A stretch of DNA of 64,000 bases from Terriglobus tenax (GTDB lineage Bacteria > Acidobacteriota > Terriglobia > Terriglobales > Acidobacteriaceae), in NCBI RefSeq assembly GCF_025685395.1, contig NZ_JAGSYA010000003.1, positions 558,001 through 622,000 on the forward strand, written 5' to 3'. The notes under the pieces were generated by a model, which saw nothing but the letters and a program-made list of their open reading frames with translations, was not told where the DNA came from and made no database searches. The position numbers and the translations under genes were made by a program. Within the stretch, counting starts at the first letter, position 1. The number at the start of each line of letters is the position of its first letter. Shown here one piece after another: positions 57,525-64,000 of this stretch.

Positions 57525-60500
57525 TATTGGTCGTCATCCTCCGGGATTTCATCACGATTCTGTTCGATTGCCCATTCTTCCCGTGAAATCTGCTCCAATC
57601 TGAGGGGTATGAGCTGCCTCGGTTGGTGATTGTGAACTGTGATCTGACCTTGCTCTAGGACCTCAGTTGCTCTCTCTAAGTAATGCCGCAGGTCCCTTTT
57701 TGTAAAAATCCTAGGTGGATCGTATGCTGTATCGTCGTCTCCTCCGAAACCACTTAGTAGTTTGTGGTCAAACAGGAAGTTTTCTTTCTGACGTGGGATC
57801 AAACACGCTTCCAAAATCGCAGTCGTCCAAGACGATGCAGCGACTTGACGAATGAGTTCTCGAGATATTTCTCCGCTATCAGACTCACGCCCCGGCATGT
57901 TCCATGCCGCAGGCAAGGTGAAATCCCTCCTCAAGAGTCCAAGAAGAACGAGACCAAACTCCTGAAGATCAAGGAACTCTTTCTCCACTATCGGAACATC
58001 AATCCCAATCGGGTGTAACGATGCAGGTATATGCCTTGAAATAACCGTGCCCTTCTCTAACGCACTATTCCAGGTATCCCACCGCGGAATTGAGTCAGTG
58101 GGCTCGAGCCACATAGCTGGAATCCAAAACTCAGACCAATGTATCGGAGCTGCGCCACGTTTATGTTCAGTCACTGATAAGAGCTTCAGAGTTATTTTGA
58201 GCGCAGTCCACTCCCCGGTCCGCGGGTCGAATGGCTGGACTTCTGCACGAGCTCTTGTCCATTCGCACCACGCACTCAGGCTTATCATGTTAGTTTTTGG
58301 CTTTGTCACAAATGTGATCAATTGACGAAATCTACTATTTCTTGGATACAGGTTAATGCTTTGCGGATGATCAGATACGGATTCGAGCAACCAACCGATT
58401 GGATTCGAAGGCGGGATCATTCGACTAGACGGGATTGACTGACGCGAGAATTCAGCCAATGCGGCGGGATAGCGCGACAACATAGCCCAAGCAGATTGTT
58501 CTTTTGGATTGAGGTTGGGTGCGACAGTTTGCCACAGAAGACCCGGTTTGGTAGCTAGCTTGGGCTGAATTCTCGTGTCCGCCCACCATGCCCAGGTACC
58601 GAGTGAATAACCTGATTCACTTATCCATTCGGCAGGAACTCTAGACCAGTTCAGCGCTTCCGCCCTTCGTGCAGCGCGGCTTATCGATGCGATATCAGTT
58701 TTTGAAAGGACCTCGTCTGTTGAAGCATGTTGTATTTCGAGGCGTACGATTCCAGCAGCCGCCTGGCAGAGCAAAACGGATCGTCTTTCATAGAATTTTG
58801 GCATTTGCGAGGGGGAAAGCTTTTCAACCAGTTGGAAGCAAGCTCCGATGTATCTCTTTGCTGCTAAGCGTCGCCGACTCGGGTACTCGTCTGAAAGCAA
58901 TACTCGGACGGACACCAGAAGCTGTTTCGCCACTGTTTGGAGTAACCGTGCTCGCAACACACGACAACCCGTTGTCCCTTTTAAGGCCTGCCGGTTCAGC
59001 TCATCGATGATAGGCACGAGCTGGTCGTGGCCTGTCAGCCGACAGTATTCAAGAACCCTCTGCCAAAGTCGCAACTTCTCTGGATGATCTCTGACAGCTT
59101 TCATCAAAGTTGCGAATATGCGTGCTCTTTCCTTCCGCTCCTGAGAATCGATCCACTGACGAATCGAACGAAGTGATTCAGAGATACCAGATGAAAGAGC
59201 CTTATCCGCAGCTAATTGTTGACGTAGCGAGCGCTTCAGGTTGACTTCAACAGACCTATCTTTCAATCGCTCGCTTGTCGCACGAATACGGTCACTAATC
59301 GAAAGTAATTCTCGTTCTTTAGCGACAAGTTGTTGTTTAGATTCCTGCCTGTTCGAGGCAAGGCGTGCGATCTTCGTTGCGGCGAATGAGGCGCGGGTAG
59401 CAGCAGGCAGTTCTGTTTCTGGCAAGGGAGCCAAGAGAAGATGTTCGAGATCATGAAGAGCGGCATCTTCTTCTTTGCTGTCTAGTAAGTCGAAATCTAC
59501 GCGACCGATCTCAGATATCTTCGCCAGAGTCTTGGTCATAAGAGGGGTCGGAAAGCGAGGGTCCAGCTTAGAGGCTTCCGTTGCGCTTCTCTTTTGTATA
59601 GCTAGGGCTTCGAAGTCAATTTTCTTCCGTTGAAGCGAGTAGTAGTTTCCAAAGTCTTTCGGATCGAATTTGTCTGGATTGAATGTCGCTCCTATTGCGT
59701 GTTTTGAGAGAAGTTGGTCATACTTCCGCACCCAAGATTCAAGTTTTTCAAACGTCGGAGCCAAGACGACATGGTCATCAACATAACGGAAGTGTGCCAC
59801 TTGTGCGTCCGCCACCTTTCTGTTCACAATGCTGTCAATCTTCAGCATGGCGACGTTCGCCAGAAAACCGGCTACCATCAATCCAGTGGGTACGTGAGAA
59901 AAGTGCTCGTCTTTGCTGCTAAGACCTATTTGCATGAGCTCTTTGTCAGACCAATTCTTGTAATCAACCTTAAAGCGGAGCAGATCGTCTAGCAGAGAAC
60001 CTGTAATGTCCGAGGCGTCTTTGCAGTATGCGCGGATATTCGAGGCCACCGCTGAAGAGAGAAGACTGGGATAAAACTTTTCAAGATCTAGCGATACCCA
60101 GTACGAATTGCGGGTGCGTGTTCGCCAGTACCCGGCTTGCAGGTATGGCAAGCGATTTGACCGTCGCTCTTCAGCTTCGAGCGCAGCTCGCTCCGCATCG
60201 TTCAGAGCGACTTCGGCGTCGTACTTCTTTAAGCCCATTCTGCGAACAGTCAAATAGATATGTCTTCGGTAAAGAGGCCAACTATGTTGGAAGCGTCTGT
60301 ATAGCAAACCACCCGAGTTTCGAAAGGGACCGAAGCGAAGGGACATGCTGGAATCAGACGTGTCGTACCAAACAGGCCTGTAGAGACGATTACCGTAGCT
60401 CCACGTTGGCATCTGTTCTTCGAGCTCCGGACCTATCACATTAGTGAATGCCACCCACGCGACTTGGTCTCGCACCCGGACCCAGAACGCTTGACGTGCT

Positions 60501-60739
60501 CTGGGGCGCGCCTCCGAATCGGGCGCTTTGGGCTGTGGTAGCGGGACCAAAGGAGCCATGGTATAAGTCCCTTTTGCAAATTGCTTCCTGATTGAATCGA
60601 GTTCGACATCAAGATTGGCCTCAAATTGCGCTACCTCGAGTTCGTCGTACCATGCGTCAGTTGTTGTGTAGTAACGTCTGACCTTTCCCCACGCCCAATA
60701 GAAGTTTTCACGCAGGAGGAGATGTTCTAAGGCTGCCAT
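57524..60739 (-). CDS. UG-class defence reverse transcriptase (DRT, nitrilase-associated)
   Basis: 1071 residues. The polymerase domain occupies about residues 1-400: motif A VSLDLEKFYPSL with Asp218, PTGL (284-287) in the motif B position, and YVDD at 319-322 (HFRYVDDHVVLAPT). The first 120 residues contain WVRVRDQVAWVAF (palm/finger-like). Beyond residue 450 there is a long helical and beta region of about 600 residues with no recognisable domain. No group II intron maturase, retron or diversity-generating features were found. The adjacent nitrilase places it with class 1 UG reverse transcriptases, which protect against phages. Closest subgroup (UG1, UG5 or other) cannot be fixed by eye. 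Confidence 0.87.
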   Translation of the reverse strand: MAALEHLLLRENFYWAWGKVRRYYTTTDAWYDELEVAQFEANLDVELDSIRKQFAKGTYTMAPLVPLPQPKAPDSEARPRARQAFWVRVRDQVAWVAFTNVIGPELEEQMPTWSYGNRLYRPVWYDTSDSSMSLRFGPFRNSGGLLYRRFQHSWPLYRRHIYLTVRRMGLKKYDAEVALNDAERAALEAEERRSNRLPYLQAGYWRTRTRNSYWVSLDLEKFYPSLLSSAVASNIRAYCKDASDITGSLLDDLLRFKVDYKNWSDKELMQIGLSSKDEHFSHVPTGLMVAGFLANVAMLKIDSIVNRKVADAQVAHFRYVDDHVVLAPTFEKLESWVRKYDQLLSKHAIGATFNPDKFDPKDFGNYYSLQRKKIDFEALAIQKRSATEASKLDPRFPTPLMTKTLAKISEIGRVDFDLLDSKEEDAALHDLEHLLLAPLPETELPAATRASFAATKIARLASNRQESKQQLVAKERELLSISDRIRATSERLKDRSVEVNLKRSLRQQLAADKALSSGISESLRSIRQWIDSQERKERARIFATLMKAVRDHPEKLRLWQRVLEYCRLTGHDQLVPIIDELNRQALKGTTGCRVLRARLLQTVAKQLLVSVRVLLSDEYPSRRRLAAKRYIGACFQLVEKLSPSQMPKFYERRSVLLCQAAAGIVRLEIQHASTDEVLSKTDIASISRAARRAEALNWSRVPAEWISESGYSLGTWAWWADTRIQPKLATKPGLLWQTVAPNLNPKEQSAWAMLSRYPAALAEFSRQSIPSSRMIPPSNPIGWLLESVSDHPQSINLYPRNSRFRQLITFVTKPKTNMISLSAWCEWTRARAEVQPFDPRTGEWTALKITLKLLSVTEHKRGAAPIHWSEFWIPAMWLEPTDSIPRWDTWNSALEKGTVISRHIPASLHPIGIDVPIVEKEFLDLQEFGLVLLGLLRRDFTLPAAWNMPGRESDSGEISRELIRQVAASSWTTAILEACLIPRQKENFLFDHKLLSGFGGDDDTAYDPPRIFTKRDLRHYLERATEVLEQGQITVHNHQPRQLIPLRLEQISREEWAIEQNRDEIPEDDDQ

Positions 60740-60860
60740 ATTTCGAAGCTCCAGAGATAGCGGGTACTGCTGGGCATATCAATAGAATGATTCTTGAGCG
60801 GTCTTGTAACGGATAATAGAGTTTACCGCCATGCGCCCTTTTCTGGGGCGCGGAGGTAGT

Positions 60861-62312
60861 ATGTATCCGCACCCAACAGTTTCTTGCGCCTCCACACCTT
60901 TGGTTCTGACAAACGAACAAGGCAAGGAACTTGTTCGCCTTTGCCGCACTGGGAGACTCTACGAAGTGGACGCTTGGATAGCGTCGGGCAAGTCGCTTTC
61001 TGTCCCTTCGGGATTTAGGATGACGCCACTCCAGGTCGCTGTCGAGATTGGATTCCACAGCCTCATTCGATTACTCGCGTGCAACGACAGAGACGTAGCG
61101 AATCTAAACCGGGCGTTGTCGGATGCGGTTGCACTTCGGAACCTCGACAGCGTCTCTCTTTTGCTCGAACACGGCGCTGATCTGAAGAGCGTTCCTCTTG
61201 CGGATGTCTTATTGACCTGGGAACCAAAGCTTATCCAGCTATTTCTAGATGGCGAGGCCGAGGTCATCGAGGGTCTGCCGTTCACCGTAGCTTTCTGCGC
61301 AAAAGTCCGAACAGTTTTGCGCCCCTTCATGAACTTCAAACAGGCTCATCCTGAGCTTGAGACTGTACTACAAGAGCAGCTAGAGCGTGCCCTTCGCCAT
61401 TTCGCTCGTGAGGGCGATTTGAAGTGGGTGAGCTTGCTCCTTTGGGCGGGGGCCAACCCTCGATCGACGGGCCCAAGCGGCACGGACGAGGACGATCCAG
61501 AAAGCTATGTCTCAGCTCTAGAGCAGGCGGCTTCATCCGGTCATGTTGAGATCTTGAAGAAGTTCAAGCTCAGTCGGGAGCGAGATGACCTGTCTCATCT
61601 CCTGTGTGAAGCGTCATTTGGGCAATCGAGCGACGTTTTTGTCTATTTACTAGAGCTCGGGGCGCGACCAAATGATAGGCCAAATGGCGGGTCGGCTTCT
61701 CTTAGCCGCTGTTTAAACTTCATGCGCTTTGAGCGGATAGGTATCCACGGCCTTGTAGGAAAATGTGCAGTTTATTCCGTCTCTGAATCCCTGAGAAAAA
61801 TCCGTATCCTCGCCGAGCATGGAGCCATCTGGAATCCTGACGATGCCTATGAAATGAACTCGTTGCGTAGAACTCTGCTCGAATGCGAGCCTGAGGTCTC
61901 GATAGCACTTTTCAAAATCTTTGTTGCGAACGCTGTGTGTTCTCAGGACACCTGGAAGAGTCTTTTCTCAAGTGCGCGTTTTAGGCAGCATCTAGAGAAG
62001 GAGTCCTGGTGGCTGACTCGATTGAAGCTGAGAGACTTTGCTGATGGGCCGCCGGGTAAGAGCAAAAGGATGCCAGCATCTCCGCCACGGATTTCCCGCC
62101 AACTCTTGGCTCGTTACGACCGGGAGCAGCTCTATCGCCAGGTGTGGGAACAACCAATGCAAGAGCTGGCGAAGCAATATGGCATCTCTGACGTGGCTCT
62201 GTCTAAGACCTGTAGGAAGCTCCTAGTGCCGGTGCCGGGTCGAGGATTTTGGGCGAAGAAGGCGGCCGGGGTCCCGCTTCCAAAGAGGCCCAAGCTCCCG
62301 GCGCTTGACTGA
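60861..62312 (+). CDS. Ankyrin-repeat protein with C-terminal HTH-like domain
   Basis: 483 residues from the ATG with CGGAGG just upstream (an in-frame ATG at 60831 is possible). Ankyrin-like repeats start near residue 45 (TPLQVAVEIGFHSLIRLLA), continue with ALRNLDSVSLLLEHGADL, then VSLLLWAGANPR, ALEQAASSGHVEILKKF and VFVYLLELGARPND. The last 80 residues contain YDREQLYRQVWEQPMQELAK followed by QYGISDVALSKTCRKL, a helix-turn-helix-like module, then VPGRGFWAKKAAG. Ankyrin repeats bind proteins. The gene is divergent from the reverse transcriptase and might be a second defence gene, which is inference. Confidence 0.75.
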   Translation: MYPHPTVSCASTPLVLTNEQGKELVRLCRTGRLYEVDAWIASGKSLSVPSGFRMTPLQVAVEIGFHSLIRLLACNDRDVANLNRALSDAVALRNLDSVSLLLEHGADLKSVPLADVLLTWEPKLIQLFLDGEAEVIEGLPFTVAFCAKVRTVLRPFMNFKQAHPELETVLQEQLERALRHFAREGDLKWVSLLLWAGANPRSTGPSGTDEDDPESYVSALEQAASSGHVEILKKFKLSRERDDLSHLLCEASFGQSSDVFVYLLELGARPNDRPNGGSASLSRCLNFMRFERIGIHGLVGKCAVYSVSESLRKIRILAEHGAIWNPDDAYEMNSLRRTLLECEPEVSIALFKIFVANAVCSQDTWKSLFSSARFRQHLEKESWWLTRLKLRDFADGPPGKSKRMPASPPRISRQLLARYDREQLYRQVWEQPMQELAKQYGISDVALSKTCRKLLVPVPGRGFWAKKAAGVPLPKRPKLPALD

Positions 62313-62437
62313 AAGGGCGTCTGTCAGCCTCCAGTGCTGTCCGCAGTGAGGAGCCTACAAACCGCACTGCATGAGGCTCCGATGCGCAGAGCTACTCTCG
62401 GCCACCATCTACCTTCACGCGACTTTGACCTGCCCCG

Positions 62438-62725
62438 TCATCTCTGCTTTGAAACTGTTGAAGCAGTAAAAAGCCTCTCATTTTCGAGCATCAAGTCATC
62501 AAGAGTAGGCCGCTTGCTCGCTGCGACTTGAAGGTTGAACTCCAGGCCGAGTGAAATCAGGATGTTGTTTACTTTCATGTATCCCAGCTCGCCCATCCTG
62601 CCATTTTCAAGAGCGTCCAAAGTCGAACGGCTAACGCGCGCCATCTTCGCAAGTTCAGCCTGAGTCAAACCAACAGTCTTTCGCCTCTTTGAAATCTCTT
62701 CACCGATATCAATCAGTAACAACAT
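62438..62725 (-). CDS. XRE-family HTH protein (antitoxin-like)
   Basis: About 95 residues from the ATG at 62725; the frame is open up to 62806 but the preceding residues do not fit the family. The HTH is clear: LIDIGEEISKRRKTVGLTQA then ELAKMARVSRSTLDALENGR, followed by MKVNNILISLGLEFNLQ and a tail RPTLDDLM. Proteins of this type are often antitoxins (HipB-like), but no toxin gene follows on this strand. It lies about 90 bases downstream of the nucleotidyltransferase gene and may belong to that operon. Confidence 0.7.
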   Translation of the reverse strand: MLLLIDIGEEISKRRKTVGLTQAELAKMARVSRSTLDALENGRMGELGYMKVNNILISLGLEFNLQVAASKRPTLDDLMLENERLFTASTVSKQR

Positions 62726-62810
62726 GTTGCCCAGTATATCGGGCACTACGGAGTGCCAAATCACCTTTGACTCGTATACGAGGCAGGTGTCCATGTCGAA
62801 CCCCAAACGC

Positions 62811-63353
62811 CTATTTCTCTGCGAGCATTTCCATCCATAACTTCATCGTCAGATCTTCGCGGTCCGGCCTTCCAAGTTGCCAACGCAGCTCCGCTTCATA
62901 GCGTTGCTGGAGCGTTGGCAGGCTGAACGGCACCGTGCGGCTGAGATACCGAACGTCATCACGGTCTTTCTGACTGTTCCGTTCGAGTTTCGATAAGGCG
63001 ATATCGTATGGATCGAGAGCCATCAGTCTGAGGTGTCGATATGCTCCAGGGAACATCTCTGTGAGCCGTTCTTCGTAATTCTCCGGGATTGCAGCCACGC
63101 CGACGCGATCAAGGTAAATCCGATGCTTTCGATGAAGAGGGCCTCCTTGCATTGCAATCTGCATCAGCGCCTCGGACGCCTCTCTCGGTGCAAGTTCGAT
63201 GACGTCCACATCCGCCGTCGGGCGGGCGAGTCCATATAGCTGTGTGACAACAAACCCTCCGATGCAGTCCAGGCGAGCGGGCACTTGCAAGGCATCATCA
63301 AGATCGCGAAGGAACGAGTGCCAAGGTTCGGGAGGCCTTAACTCAGAAGACAT
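62811..63353 (-). CDS. DUF6036-type nucleotidyltransferase, probable toxin
   Basis: 180 residues. IGGFVVTQLYGLARPTADVDVIEL has the nucleotidyltransferase pattern of a Gly-Gly loop followed by the metal pair Asp-x-Asp (TADVD). LMALDPYDIALSKLERNSQKDRDDVRYL is the typical downstream helix-and-acid block of AbiEii/DUF6036-like proteins. Such enzymes are toxins of type IV or related systems or nucleotide-transfer effectors. It overlaps the upstream HTH gene by eleven bases, so they form one unit. Confidence 0.78.
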   Translation of the reverse strand: MSSELRPPEPWHSFLRDLDDALQVPARLDCIGGFVVTQLYGLARPTADVDVIELAPREASEALMQIAMQGGPLHRKHRIYLDRVGVAAIPENYEERLTEMFPGAYRHLRLMALDPYDIALSKLERNSQKDRDDVRYLSRTVPFSLPTLQQRYEAELRWQLGRPDREDLTMKLWMEMLAEK

Positions 63354-64000
63354 GCTGGAGGTCCTCGGCTTTCAGGTCAGTGAGCAAATTCCAGTGAGCT
63401 GCCGATGGAGTTCGGTGGGTGCGCAGCCATTTGCGTTCGGCCTGTGACATGGAACTTTTGGCGAGTGTGTCTTCGTTGGCTAGGCGAGAGCGTTCCAGCG
63501 CCGTCACACGAGAGTGCAGCTTCTCTGCTATCTGCGTGTCTCCGCGCTTTTGTGCAACGTCGCTTGCTAGCAGAGCGACGTATGCAAGCCGGTTCTGTCT
63601 ATCCCGAGATTTGCTCTCGGATGTAAGCCAGTTCCAGTTCATCTCTGGGAAGTGAAAAGGGAGCCAGGGCAAGGCTTCTGTCACCCGAGCATCAAGATCT
63701 TCGCTGTCGAGTGCAAGGAGAAGCAATTCGGCTGGATTGAGCAGTTGCTGACTCTCCATATAGGCAAACCCCGGATATCCCAGCTCTCCTAGAGCTCGCT
63801 TGAAGAACTCTTCTCCTGCCTTCGCGGCAGGACGATCTTCTATGGGGCGTGCCGTTGCAGGTAAAGGGAACACCTGAAGAGCTGCCGACGTGAGATCGTC
63901 TGAGACCGGCCTATTGCCGCGTTCAACCATGGAAAGGTAGGCCTGTGTGACGCCAAGGCGATGGGCGGCTTCGGCCTGAGTCCAGTTCGAAGCAGTACGA
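63343..64000 (-). CDS. XRE-type HTH regulator paired with the nucleotidyltransferase, partial
   Basis: The frame continues upstream past the internal ATG at 63930 to the end of the window. The 23 residues before it read TASNWTQAEAAHRLGVTQAY, and then LSMVERGNRPVSDDL follows, which is a complete XRE helix-turn-helix. The true start is therefore beyond base 64000. About 185 C-terminal residues are helical, with WLPFHFPEMNWNWL and no recognised domain. Its stop overlaps the nucleotidyltransferase start by eleven bases. The pairing resembles a toxin-antitoxin unit with the HTH protein as antitoxin. Confidence 0.75.
   Translation of the reverse strand, partial: RTASNWTQAEAAHRLGVTQAYLSMVERGNRPVSDDLTSAALQVFPLPATARPIEDRPAAKAGEEFFKRALGELGYPGFAYMESQQLLNPAELLLLALDSEDLDARVTEALPWLPFHFPEMNWNWLTSESKSRDRQNRLAYVALLASDVAQKRGDTQIAEKLHSRVTALERSRLANEDTLAKSSMSQAERKWLRTHRTPSAAHWNLLTDLKAEDLQHVF

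Noticed and set aside
57524-60739. Retron, group II intron or diversity-generating retroelement
   Set aside because: No intron RNA domains, no msr/msd-like inverted repeats next to the gene and no template/variable repeat pair were seen; the nitrilase partner points to a UG-class defence RT.
1-64000. CRISPR arrays
   Set aside because: No series of regularly spaced short direct repeats and no cas genes were seen.

Overview
The window looks like part of a chromosome of a soil Acidobacteriota (Acidobacteriaceae type, for example Terriglobus, Edaphobacter or Granulicella). This is inferred from the moderately high GC, a TIGR03435-family protein, large Ig-like repeat secreted proteins, a BlaI plus M56/TonB-domain pair, a TAT-exported Gfo/Idh/MocA oxidoreductase next to a PmoA-like protein, and GAAT-centred palindromic repeats. 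No 16S or marker search could be run, so the genus is not claimed.

Bases 1-31,030 are mostly core chromosome. 1-6,000 is a sugar (xylose) block: a TIM-barrel sugar isomerase/epimerase, a Gfo/Idh/MocA dehydrogenase, a ROK repressor, xylB and xylA. 6,100-10,200 encodes secreted or surface proteins on the minus strand. 10,540-12,920 is a second sugar oxidoreductase with a PmoA-like partner. 13,000-14,920 is a BlaI regulator with an M56 membrane protease and a palindromic operator. 15,074-17,188 is a 2.1-kb insertion at the 3' end of a tRNA-Ala(CGC) gene, bounded by a 19-bp direct repeat and carrying a small ORF and a divergent ClpP-like protease. 17,370-31,030 is housekeeping: S41 protease, SurA-like chaperone, HD/OB ribonuclease, aroC, def-fmt-tsaB-rimI, psd-pssA, an Asd-like protein lacking the catalytic cysteine, and corA.

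At 31,037 the 5' half of a tRNA-Leu(CAA) is cut in the anticodon stem and is followed by a tyrosine recombinase. From here a mobile element runs to at least 56,190. Its cargo is mainly defence: a complete type III CBASS (CD-NTase, HORMA, TRIP13-like ATPase, NucC) on the minus strand, a divergent CapW-type WYL regulator, and directly after it a type III-like restriction enzyme, a beta-class DNA methyltransferase and a protein joining a RelE-like toxin fold to an SF1 helicase. Then comes the mobilisation module: MobC-like protein, type IV coupling protein, an SMC/AAA_13-like ATPase inserted on the opposite strand, a MobF relaxase, HTH proteins and an ArdC-like antirestriction protein. No VirB-type secretion channel is visible, so it reads as an integrative mobilisable element rather than a self-transmissible one. 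A second, complete tRNA-Leu(CAA) of different sequence lies at 56,383-56,469. It could replace the tRNA that the element broke.

56,600-64,000 continues as accessory DNA: a UG-class defence reverse transcriptase with a separate nitrilase, an ankyrin-repeat protein, a small HTH protein, and an HTH/nucleotidyltransferase pair resembling toxin-antitoxin systems, cut by the window end. The missing 3' half of the first tRNA-Leu was not found, so the element probably ends beyond the window. All coordinates and starts were judged by eye from reading frames, ribosome-binding sites and motifs.
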